From contig NZ_JSXI01000043.1 of assembly GCF_000803065.1 (NCBI RefSeq), forward strand, positions 1 to 64,000: a stretch of 64,000 nucleotides of DNA, in the 5' to 3' direction. This DNA comes from Sphingomonas sp. ERG5 (GTDB lineage: Bacteria; Pseudomonadota; Alphaproteobacteria; Sphingomonadales; Sphingomonadaceae). The notes under the pieces were generated by a model. That model did no database searches. It saw only the letters and a program-made list of their open reading frames with translations, and had not been told where the DNA came from. This document shows positions 25,261 through 32,031 of this stretch, piece by piece. Made by a program: the position numbers and the translations under genes. The stretch's first letter is position 1. Each line of letters starts with the position of its first letter.

Positions 25261-26275
25261 CCGCGAGGAGTCCGACCGAAAGAGCGTAAAAGTTCGAGCA
25301 ATTATAATCGAGGATAACCCGATAATTTCCGGTTAGCAGATACGCGGTTTTCCCCGGACCATCCGGCTCGAGCAATGTCGCCAGCACCCGGTCGCCCGGC
25401 CAGGTCCGGGTTTGCGGCGTAATGCCGAGCGCACGCCACTCCGCCATCGTTTTCCATCCGCTATGTCGTTCGAACACGCGGGGGCAGCGTGGCGAGACGC
25501 TGCGGTTGGCGATCAAGCCGCGATCGAACCCCGTGGGGACATTGACCGCCAGTCCCCAGGGCTGGCCCGGGCGCCAGCCGGCATTGGCGAAATAATTGCC
25601 GATCGAGGCCAAAGTATCGGCATCGCTGTTCCAGATATCCGGCTGCCCGTCGCCATCGCCATCCTTGGCGAGGCGCAGATAGATCGACGGCAGAAATTGC
25701 GGCCCGCCGGTCGCGCCTGCCCAGCTGCCCAGCAATTTGCTGCGTGGCAGGCCGCGATCCATCATCTTTAGCGTGGCGATGAATTCGGACGAGAACAGCT
25801 CGCGGCGGCGCCCTTCATAGGCAAGCGTCGCCAGCGCGCGCGGCAAATCGAAATTGCCCATCACGTTGCCGTAATTGGTTTCATGCCCCCAGATCGCGAC
25901 CATGATCGATTCGGGGACGCCGAGTTCGCGTTCGATCCGCTGCAGCCGGAACCGCTGCGCCTGATAGGCGGTGCGCCCGCGATTGATCCGCGAGGCATCG
26001 ACATGGCGCGCCTTGTACGGCGCGAAGTTGAGGATCCCCGCGGTCGGGCTGGATCCGCCGCCCGGTTGTGCCCGGTCGAGTTCGATCACGCGGGTATTGA
26101 GCGTCAGCGTCGGCATGACCGCATCGAGCGTCACCGGGCTCACTCCTTGCGCTTGCGCCTGCGCCCGGAGGGTGACGAGATAATCCTGGAAACCGGCCTC
26201 ATCCTGGGCATGAGCCGATCCGCTGAACATTACGCATACACAGGCGGCGAACACCGCCCCGAACCATTGCTTCAT
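25244..26275 (-). CDS. Lytic murein transglycosylase (MltB-like)
   Basis: 343 residues from the ATG at 26275, where a signal peptide begins (AVFAACVCVMFSGSAHAQ). The catalytic Glu lies in WGHETNYG, followed by LATLAYEGRR and the GATGGPQFLPSIYL segment typical of MltB-like GH103 enzymes. It cleaves glycan strands to 1,6-anhydroMurNAc ends. The upstream extension to 26422 has no signal peptide and is rejected. Its pairing with rlpA suggests a common role in septal wall processing. Confidence 0.93.
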   Translation of the reverse strand: MKQWFGAVFAACVCVMFSGSAHAQDEAGFQDYLVTLRAQAQAQGVSPVTLDAVMPTLTLNTRVIELDRAQPGGGSSPTAGILNFAPYKARHVDASRINRGRTAYQAQRFRLQRIERELGVPESIMVAIWGHETNYGNVMGNFDLPRALATLAYEGRRRELFSSEFIATLKMMDRGLPRSKLLGSWAGATGGPQFLPSIYLRLAKDGDGDGQPDIWNSDADTLASIGNYFANAGWRPGQPWGLAVNVPTGFDRGLIANRSVSPRCPRVFERHSGWKTMAEWRALGITPQTRTWPGDRVLATLLEPDGPGKTAYLLTGNYRVILDYNCSNFYALSVGLLADAVEQ

Positions 26276-26427
26276 TTGATCACTATCCCCGGCATTGACC
26301 GACCTTGCCACAGCGTTGCCGCGACACAAACCTCCGATGGTCGTGCCTGGAGCACAAAGCGGCGCGGCTTCATACCTATTCCGGGCTTGCGCTCCGCCGC
26401 CCCGGCGCATTAAGCGCCACAACGCGC

Positions 26428-26475
26428 GGAGAGGTGGCCGAGTGGTTTAAGGCAGCGGTCTTGAAAGCTAACGGG
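26428..26475 (+). pseudogene. tRNA-Ser 5' half (remnant)
   Basis: The acceptor 5' strand GGAGAGG, the D-arm (GCCGAGTGGTTTAAGGC) and an anticodon-loop-like CTTGAAA match the start of tRNA-Ser(UGA). The 3' anticodon stem strand does not pair and there is no variable arm, T-loop or acceptor 3' strand afterwards. It is therefore a truncated gene 140 bp before the intact tRNA-Ser. Confidence 0.6.
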
Positions 26476-26611
26476 GGTTTCGACCCGCGGAAGCGCGGAC
26501 CGACGAAAAAGGAATGTAATTAGAATCGCTTAGCGGTAGGTCGGCAAATCGGCGGGTTGGAGCGCTTCCGAGCCATCTAGCAGATTTCTAGCCCCGCCGC
26601 TGAATCGGTAT

Positions 26612-26701
26612 GGAAGAGTGTCCGAGTGGTTTAAGGAACTGGTCTTGAAAACCAGCGACGGGGCAACCCGTCCGTGGGTTCGAATCCCACCTCTTCCGCC
26701 A
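26612..26701 (+). tRNA. tRNA-Ser (anticodon UGA)
   Basis: Full cloverleaf: acceptor GGAAGAG pairs with CTCTTCC, the D-arm is CCGAGTGGTTTAAGG, and the anticodon stem CTGGT/ACCAG holds loop CTTGAAA with anticodon TGA at 26646-26648. A long class II variable arm (GACGGGGCAACCCGTC) and T-arm GTGGG-TTCGAAT-CCCAC follow, and an encoded CCA ends at 26701. It reads UCA and related Ser codons. Confidence 0.97.
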
Positions 26702-26755
26702 ATCCCAACGAAGCGCACTCGTTGCGGCGAGTGAGTCATATGGCAGTCTCGAGCT

Positions 26756-27145
26756 ATGTTGAAGGTACGACGCGACAAACTGCCAAAAGGTTGGGCCTAC
26801 CCGTTAAAGGCGTCGATCCTCGACCAAGCGGTCTCGGATGCGGGCATTTTCACTTCAGTGACACTATTTCTCCATCATGGAGCTTTCTGGGCAAAGCGCC
26901 CCCTCTTCCACGCCAATTTCTATCTCGTCGGTGCATTGGTAAAAAACGAGGAAGAGGAATTCTGGATCGGTTGTCGGTCGGTCGCGGCAGCGGATTGCAG
27001 CGAAGCCCGCAGCTTTATCGAGGCGGAGGCCATACCGGCGTTTACTAAGTGGGCAGCGGAGCTAGAAGTCCTGCCAGCCAATTCCACCCGCCGGAAGTCG
27101 CACGGAATCACGAGAGATTGGAGTGCTACGACTCCTAACGAGTAG
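26756..27145 (+). CDS. Conserved-looking hypothetical protein next to tRNA-Ser
   Basis: 129 residues, no signal peptide, with an aromatic-rich central part (VTLFLHHGAFWAKR, LFHANFYLVGALV) followed by an acidic stretch (NEEEEFWIGC). I do not recognise the family. Codon use looks coding-like, but no clear Shine-Dalgarno stands before the ATG at 26756. Its position directly after a tRNA gene suggests a small accessory insertion. Confidence 0.5.
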   Translation: MLKVRRDKLPKGWAYPLKASILDQAVSDAGIFTSVTLFLHHGAFWAKRPLFHANFYLVGALVKNEEEEFWIGCRSVAAADCSEARSFIEAEAIPAFTKWAAELEVLPANSTRRKSHGITRDWSATTPNE

Positions 27146-27297
27146 TCGTAACAGCACCCCACGCCCGAGGGCGCAGGGTGCTGGCAGCGTCAGGTGGCAG
27201 AAGAACCCTACCCCGCTGCTGGCCCCGATGTTTGATGGCGAGGGTCGGTGGCCTTAACCTCGGCGCGGGCTAGCCGGAACACCCGCGCAAACTCAAC

Positions 27298-27537
27298 TCA
27301 TGTGAAACGATCCTCGTCCCTCCGGCAACCGCCAATGGTGGGATCAACGCAGAGCCGCAGGCGCACCACGTCGTCGGACCAGAATGGCTTCCGACACTTG
27401 AGGCAGTGATGCCAACCTACCTTGCGAACGACGCGCCGGTTGTTCCGCCGTTCCGGGCCGTTATCGACACGATGTGACAGCTCCCCGCAACCTTGGCCTG
27501 CGAGGCAGGGGCGAGACGCGGCTTCGCTTCGACTCAT
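27298..27537 (-). CDS. Possible small Cys-rich (zinc-ribbon-like) protein
   Basis: 79 residues at most. The C-terminal half reads HHCLKCRKPFWSDDVVRLRL and has two further Cys in the next residues, a pattern that could bind zinc. The N-terminal half looks noncoding-like, so the true start may be further in. It is divergent from the methyltransferase gene. No family recognised. Confidence 0.3.
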   Translation of the reverse strand: MSRSEAASRPCLAGQGCGELSHRVDNGPERRNNRRVVRKVGWHHCLKCRKPFWSDDVVRLRLCVDPTIGGCRRDEDRFT

Positions 27538-27582
27538 TCCGACGCCGGACAGGATAAGGTCGCGATCCGAGGAGCAAATATC

Positions 27583-28224
27583 ATGAGCATCGCGGGCGAC
27601 GCCCGTTTCTGGGACCGGAGTTCACGGAAATACGCCTTGAGCACCGTTGCCGATCAGGCCGGATATGAGCGCACACTGGACCGTACCCGCGCCCTGCTCG
27701 GACCAGGCGACAGGGTGCTCGAACTGGGCTGTGGAACCGGAACGACGGCGCTCCGGCTTGCCGGCGATGTCCCGGACTATTGTGCAACCGATATTTCCGC
27801 GGAAATGATCAGGATCGCCAATGAGAGATACGCTGCCGATCCGGCCCCGACCCTTACTTTCCGCACCGCGACCGCGGAAGCGCTTGCCCCTGACGCGCCA
27901 CCGTTCAACGCGGTCCTGGGCTTCAACTATCTCCATCTGGTCCGCGACTTGCCCGGGACGTTACGCCGGATCCATGATCTTCTGGCAGCGGACGGCCTGT
28001 TCATCTCAAAGACGCCATGCGTTGGAGAAATGAACCCGCTCATTCGGCTCGCCTTGCCGGTGATGCGCGCGATCGGTCAGGCCCCTTATGCGGGCGTCTT
28101 TCGGGCGGTGGAACTAAACCGGCAAATATCCGCGGCGGGTTTTGACATTCTTGCCATCGAAAACCATGCAACCAGGGGTAACGACAACCGCCCTTACATC
28201 GTGGCACGCAAGAGCCGAGGTTAA
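27583..28224 (+). CDS. Class I SAM-dependent methyltransferase
   Basis: 213 residues. Motif I is VLELGCGTGTTA, followed by an acidic loop (YCATDISAEMI) and a motif IV region (FNAVLGFNYLHLV), as in UbiE/Methyltransf_11-type enzymes. Start 27583 is supported by GAGGAG eight bases upstream; the upstream ORF extension is rejected. It probably methylates a small molecule, substrate unknown. Its stop overlaps that of the converging MarR gene. Confidence 0.85.
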   Translation: MSIAGDARFWDRSSRKYALSTVADQAGYERTLDRTRALLGPGDRVLELGCGTGTTALRLAGDVPDYCATDISAEMIRIANERYAADPAPTLTFRTATAEALAPDAPPFNAVLGFNYLHLVRDLPGTLRRIHDLLAADGLFISKTPCVGEMNPLIRLALPVMRAIGQAPYAGVFRAVELNRQISAAGFDILAIENHATRGNDNRPYIVARKSRG

Positions 28225-28781
28225 TGGTCGGGGGCGTGACGCACCGGCGCGCGCGCGCCTTGCTCGATGCCGACGATCAGCTTGCGCAGCAAGCCAGCAA
28301 GGACCTCGCGCTCCTTGATGTCCAGCGCATCCAGGAACAAGGCTTCGTTCGCCATGTCCGTGCGAAAAGCTTGCTCGGCAAGTGCAGCGCCAGTCTCAGT
28401 CAACGCCACCAGCACGCTTCGTCCGTCGCGCGGCGCCTTCTCGCGCCGGATCAGCCCCGCCTTCTCCAGCCGGTCGAGCCGATGGGTAAGGCCGCCCGAC
28501 GAAACCATCAGCAACGTGTATAAATCCGTCGGCGTCAACCGGTAAGGCGGCCCGGATCGGCGCAGGGTTCCGATGACGTCGAATTCGCCGCGATCGAGAC
28601 CGAAACCGGCAAAGGTCGCCTCGATGCTCGAGCGCACCAGAGTCGACACCCGATAAGCCCGCCCCAGGATCGCCATCGGCGCGGTATCGAGATCGGGCAG
28701 TTCGCGTGCCCATTGCCCGCGCAGCCGATCTACATGATCGCCATCGACCTGGCCGGCATTGTTTTCAGTTTTCCCCGTCAT
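28221..28781 (-). CDS. MarR-family transcriptional regulator
   Basis: 186 residues. The winged-helix core reads LTPTDLYTLLMVSSGGLTHR, followed by LDRLEKAGLIRREKAPRDGR (recognition helix plus wing). It has a long N-terminal extension with a dimerisation helix. It is divergent from the cupin-VOC pair, and a two-layer inverted repeat in the intergenic region is its likely operator. Expected to repress itself and the pair until a phenolic or oxidative ligand binds (family knowledge). Confidence 0.92.
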   Translation of the reverse strand: MTGKTENNAGQVDGDHVDRLRGQWARELPDLDTAPMAILGRAYRVSTLVRSSIEATFAGFGLDRGEFDVIGTLRRSGPPYRLTPTDLYTLLMVSSGGLTHRLDRLEKAGLIRREKAPRDGRSVLVALTETGAALAEQAFRTDMANEALFLDALDIKEREVLAGLLRKLIVGIEQGARAPVRHAPDH

Positions 28782-28850
28782 TTCTCACCCCGGGGCGCCA
28801 GTTGCGCCGAACGCAGCGCATACACCATCCAGCGTTTCGCGAGAAGGTGT

Positions 28851-28899
28851 CTTGACAGGAAGATAGTTCCGACGGATATATCTTCTCGTCAAGATAGTT
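28851..28899. promoter_or_regulatory. Nested inverted repeat and -35/-10-like elements before the cupin gene
   Basis: Outer arms CTTGAC (28851) and GTCAAG (28888) enclose inner arms GAAGATA (28859) and TATCTTC (28879). The word AAGATAGTT occurs twice directly (28860 and 28891). A -35-like TTGACA lies within the outer left arm and GATATA 17 bases on could be the -10, so a dimeric regulator such as the adjacent MarR would cover the promoter. Confidence 0.65.
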
Positions 28900-28934
28900 T
28901 GCTTCCGCAAACATGCATCAAGAGGAGACTGGAT

Positions 28935-29270
28935 ATGCTCAATGTCCTTCGTCACCAGGAGCCGCAACCAGGCCAGAGCCGCACGGTGCGCTTCGAGGGC
29001 CTAGACCATGGCAGCGGGGTGTCGTTCTTCCTGGTCGACAATGAGCCGGGCCAGGGGCCGGGCCTTCATGTGCATCCCTATTCCGAGACCTGGATCGTCA
29101 GAAAGGGCGAGGCCGAGTTCATCGTGGGCGACGAGAAGGTCCGCGGCTATCCGGGCGACATCCTGGTCGGGCCCGCCGGCATCCCGCATCGCTTCGTGAA
29201 TGTCGGGACGGGGCGGCTCGAAGTCACCTGCATCCATGCCAGCGACACGATCGAGCAGGAATTCCTGTGA
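28935..29270 (+). CDS. Small cupin-domain protein
   Basis: 111 residues forming a single cupin barrel. Motif 1 is GLHVHPYSETWIVRKGEAEF (metal ligands H, H, E), and motif 2 is PGDILVGPAGIPHRFVN. GAGGAG precedes the ATG at 28935; the longer ORF upstream spans the promoter and is rejected. It may be a small dioxygenase, isomerase or binding protein. It is followed by a VOC protein 38 bp downstream and likely controlled by the divergent MarR. Confidence 0.88.
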   Translation: MLNVLRHQEPQPGQSRTVRFEGLDHGSGVSFFLVDNEPGQGPGLHVHPYSETWIVRKGEAEFIVGDEKVRGYPGDILVGPAGIPHRFVNVGTGRLEVTCIHASDTIEQEFL

Positions 29271-29308
29271 CGTGAAATCGACGCCAAGAACAGCAAAAGG
29301 AGAATAGT

Positions 29309-29728
29309 GTGCCCAAGATGATCTTTGTGAACCTGCCGGTGCAGGACCTAGCCACAGCGACCCGCTTTTATGAAGCGATCGGGTGCGAGAAGAACGAACA
29401 GTTCAGCGATGACCAGGCCTCTTCGATGGTCTGGTCGGACGCAATCACCTTCCAGTTGCTGACTCACGGCTATTTCGCAACCTTCGCGCCGAAGCCGATC
29501 GCGAATGCGCGGGAAACCGTCGGCGCACTGTTCGCCCTGACTCGCGACAGCCGCGAAGAAGTGGATGGCATCACCGAAGCCGCAGCCTCAGCGGGGGGCA
29601 AGGCGGACGTTCGCGACCGCATGGATATGGGCTGGATGTACAACCGTGCCTTTGCGGACCCGGATGGCCATGTCTTTGAAGCCGTATGGATGGACATGAG
29701 TGCGGCGTTTGCCGCGCCGAATGAATAA
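29309..29728 (+). CDS. VOC-family (glyoxalase/bleomycin-resistance fold) protein
   Basis: 139 residues from a GTG start with AAGGAG nearby. Two beta-alpha-beta-beta-beta modules are seen (MIFVNLPVQDLATATRFYEA, then MYNRAFADPDGHVFEAVW). The PDGH and E residues fit a metal site. The family contains glyoxalases, dioxygenases and antibiotic-sequestering proteins, and substrate is not predictable. Second gene of the cupin unit. Confidence 0.88.
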   Translation: MPKMIFVNLPVQDLATATRFYEAIGCEKNEQFSDDQASSMVWSDAITFQLLTHGYFATFAPKPIANARETVGALFALTRDSREEVDGITEAAASAGGKADVRDRMDMGWMYNRAFADPDGHVFEAVWMDMSAAFAAPNE

Positions 29729-29741
29729 CGACGAAAGGATC

Positions 29742-29775
29742 ACGATGGTCGGCGCTTTCGCTTGCCGACCATCGT
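29742..29775. terminator. Bidirectional terminator between VOC gene and small Cys protein
   Basis: Perfect twelve-base arms ACGATGGTCGGC (29742) and GCCGACCATCGT (29764) surround a ten-base loop, between the converging stops of the VOC gene and the 66-residue gene. Confidence 0.75.
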
Positions 29776-29793
29776 CTCCCCCTATTGCCCACC

Positions 29794-29994
29794 CTATCGA
29801 CTGTCGGGCCGTGACTTGCGCGGCGCACCGTCAGTTTGATGATCGCGCGACGCGTCAAACGCGCGCCAGTCGCCAAGGGTGACCTTGATCAGCGGGAAAC
29901 CGCAACGGCGACATGGCGCACGGTAATTATGGCCATCGTCCCACACCCGCGCCGCGTCGCGCTGATGGTTCAGGATCAAGCATAGCAGATTCAT
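29794..29994 (-). CDS. Small Cys-containing conserved hypothetical protein
   Basis: 66 residues from the ATG at 29994 (MNLLCLILNHQRD); an in-frame ATG at 30018 is the alternative. The centre reads YRAPCRRCGFPLIK, a C-x2-C knuckle preceded by Trp and Asp residues. I recall similar short proteins in sphingomonads with no known function. The C-terminal tail is charged and low in similarity. Confidence 0.5.
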   Translation of the reverse strand: MNLLCLILNHQRDAARVWDDGHNYRAPCRRCGFPLIKVTLGDWRAFDASRDHQTDGAPRKSRPDSR

Positions 29995-30086
29995 CGCCGC
30001 GTTTCCGTCCGGCACCAATCGACCGCGCGGGGAAAGCTGGGTCCTATATCGGCTCGCGTGGCCATAACGCCCCCTCGCCCTTCAAA

Positions 30087-30410
30087 CTAACTTGGGCTGA
30101 GCGCAGCCAGCGTTTCGAACGCGGCATCGTCGAGTGCATGATGGAACTGGCAGCCGGCCTCGAAATCATCGGCCCACATCACCGTGGCCGCAACCTGGCC
30201 AAGCAACGGGAGGGTCAGCCAGATAACCGCGCCTCTGCGCAGTCCGGAATAGCTATGGATACGGGCACCGTGGATCGACAGATCCGCCACCTTGCACAAG
30301 GTGCGGTCCAGTCCGCCTCGCCCGATCCGCGCATCAAGCGACACCGGCGCGCGCGGGGCTCGCCGGCGTCCGTTGCTGATGACTGCTGGTTCGTATTCGG
30401 CGGCGAACAT
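30087..30410 (-). CDS. PilZ-domain protein
   Basis: 107 residues. The c-di-GMP-binding pattern is recognisable: the RRRAPR box near residues 15-20 and DLSIHGARI (D/N-x-S-x-x-G) about 30 residues later, then a beta-barrel (VIWLTLPLLGQVAATVMW). The start at 30410 has GGGGAG close upstream. It probably senses or tracks c-di-GMP as a single-domain adaptor. Confidence 0.85.
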   Translation of the reverse strand: MFAAEYEPAVISNGRRRAPRAPVSLDARIGRGGLDRTLCKVADLSIHGARIHSYSGLRRGAVIWLTLPLLGQVAATVMWADDFEAGCQFHHALDDAAFETLAALSPS

Positions 30411-30503
30411 GGCTCCCCTTTCGTCTGAACGATGAATCGTCGACAACTGGGGAGAGCCTATGCCCGCTTGGCTAACGCGCCGTTAACAACGGCGCCAAAG
30501 CCC

Positions 30504-30731
30504 TTACTTCTTGAGAGTGAGGCCACCGAAGCGCTTGTTGAAGCGTGCGACCTGGCCGCCGGTGTCGAGCATCGTGCCGCGGCCGCCGGTCCATGCCGGA
30601 TGCGCCAGCGGATCGATTTCGAGCGTCATCGTGTCGCCTTCCTTGCCCCAGGTGGAGCGGGTTTCGTACACGGTGCCATCGGTCATCTGCACCTTGATGG
30701 TGTGATAATCGGGATGGATGTCTTTCTTCAC
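30504..30731 (-). CDS. rpmE: 50S ribosomal protein L31
   Basis: 75 residues beginning [18 protein letters not shown], matching L31 with the conserved IHP start and HPAWTG segment. The four zinc Cys of the E. coli type are absent, as in other alphaproteobacteria. Located after fabZ as a separate short unit. Confidence 0.96.
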   Translation of the reverse strand: MKKDIHPDYHTIKVQMTDGTVYETRSTWGKEGDTMTLEIDPLAHPAWTGGRGTMLDTGGQVARFNKRFGGLTLKK

Positions 30732-30877
30732 GTCAAATCTCCGAGAGTGGCTGGTTCCGACCAGCCTGAAGGAAGGCGCGCCTTACAGAAGGCGCTCTTG
30801 AAACACAAGCGCGGCGGCCATCCGACCGGATCGGCATCCCCGGCGCAAATATACGGCAGACCGGGCAGATACTATGC

Positions 30878-31354
30878 TCAGGCTTTGGGAGGATCCGCGA
30901 TCATTGCGGTGAAATTCGATTCCGCGACAAGCTGCCCGTCGATCGTGGCGCGACCGGAGAATTTACACACGCTCGACCGTTTCTGCACGAACTCGACTTC
31001 GAGGCGCAACAGCACACCGGGTTCAACCGGCTTCCTGAACTTCGCGCCTTCGATCGCCATGAAATAGACCAGCTTGCCCGATCCGGCGAGGCCAAGCGAT
31101 TCGACCGCAAGGATGCCTGCCGCCTGCGCCATCGCCTCGACGATCAGCACGCCGGGCATGATCGGCCGTCCGGGGAAATGTCCCTGGAAAAAGCTTTCGT
31201 TGATCGTCACCGCCTTGATCGCCGCGATCGACCGGTCGAGGATCAGTTCCTCGACGCGGTCGACCAGCAGCATCGGATAGCGGTGCGGCAGCGCTGCCAT
31301 GACCCGCGCGATATCGAGCGGGCCAAGCACTGCCGGAGCTACCGTCTCGGTCAC
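30878..31354 (-). CDS. fabZ: 3-hydroxyacyl-ACP dehydratase FabZ
   Basis: 158 residues. Hot-dog fold with catalytic His in [13 protein letters not shown] and Glu in the [21 protein letters not shown] region. It dehydrates 3-hydroxyacyl-ACP in fatty-acid synthesis. The start is a GTG overlapping the ompH stop (GTGA), so it is translationally coupled. In most Gram-negatives lpxD and lpxA flank this gene; neither is present here. Confidence 0.96.
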   Translation of the reverse strand: MTETVAPAVLGPLDIARVMAALPHRYPMLLVDRVEELILDRSIAAIKAVTINESFFQGHFPGRPIMPGVLIVEAMAQAAGILAVESLGLAGSGKLVYFMAIEGAKFRKPVEPGVLLRLEVEFVQKRSSVCKFSGRATIDGQLVAESNFTAMIADPPKA

Positions 31355-32031
31355 CGGCTTTCAGGCTGCTTCTTGGGCTTGGCGCCGGTCGCCGGTGCAG
31401 CGGGCGCAGGAGCGGCGGCCGCTTGCTGACCCTGCTGGCCAGGCTGCCAGCCGGCTGGCGGTGTGATGCTCGCCTTGGGGAAGAGGCGATCGATTTCAGC
31501 GCTGATCGCCGGGGTGATGTCGGCGGTCGGGCTGGCGAAGAACGCCGCATTGGGGCGGATCAGCACCGAGATGTTGCGCGACTTCACCACATTGGTGACG
31601 GCTTCATTGACCTTGCTGGTGATCTGCTCGACCGCATAAGCGCGGGCGCGCGACGGCTGTGCGGTCATGCGGCCCAGTTCTTCCTGCGCTGCCTTTTCCT
31701 TCGCTTCGATCTGCGCCAATTCCGCCCCACGGGTGCTGCGCGCGGCGGCAATCTCAGCCTGGCTCAGCTGATTGTCGCCATTGGTGTCGAACTTCTTGTA
31801 AAGCGGCGCCAGTTCGGCCGCGATCGCATCGCTGCGCGTCTTGGCTTGATCGAGCTGCGTCTTGTAGGTCGTGCCGATTTCCGCCTGTGCCGCAGCCCAG
31901 ACCTTGGAATTCTCGACTGCTGCTTCAGGATCGGCGACCGCAACGGTCTGTGCCTGCGCCTGGGTAGCGACGATGATCGCGCCGGGAGCGACCAGCACCG
32001 CCGCCAACAAAATCTTCTTGTGCATATTCAT
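31351..32031 (-). CDS. OmpH/Skp-family periplasmic chaperone with EF-hand-like loop
   Basis: 226 residues. The signal peptide ends near TQAQAQTV. A long coiled-coil-like helical pair, typical of Skp, is interrupted at residues 82-93 by [12 protein letters not shown], a canonical EF-hand calcium loop (positions 1, 3, 5, 9 and 12 filled). The C-terminus is a Gln/Ala/Pro/Lys-rich tail. It would escort unfolded outer-membrane proteins to BamA, encoded just upstream; the starts and stops overlap (TAATG). Confidence 0.88.
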   Translation of the reverse strand: MNMHKKILLAAVLVAPGAIIVATQAQAQTVAVADPEAAVENSKVWAAAQAEIGTTYKTQLDQAKTRSDAIAAELAPLYKKFDTNGDNQLSQAEIAAARSTRGAELAQIEAKEKAAQEELGRMTAQPSRARAYAVEQITSKVNEAVTNVVKSRNISVLIRPNAAFFASPTADITPAISAEIDRLFPKASITPPAGWQPGQQGQQAAAAPAPAAPATGAKPKKQPESR

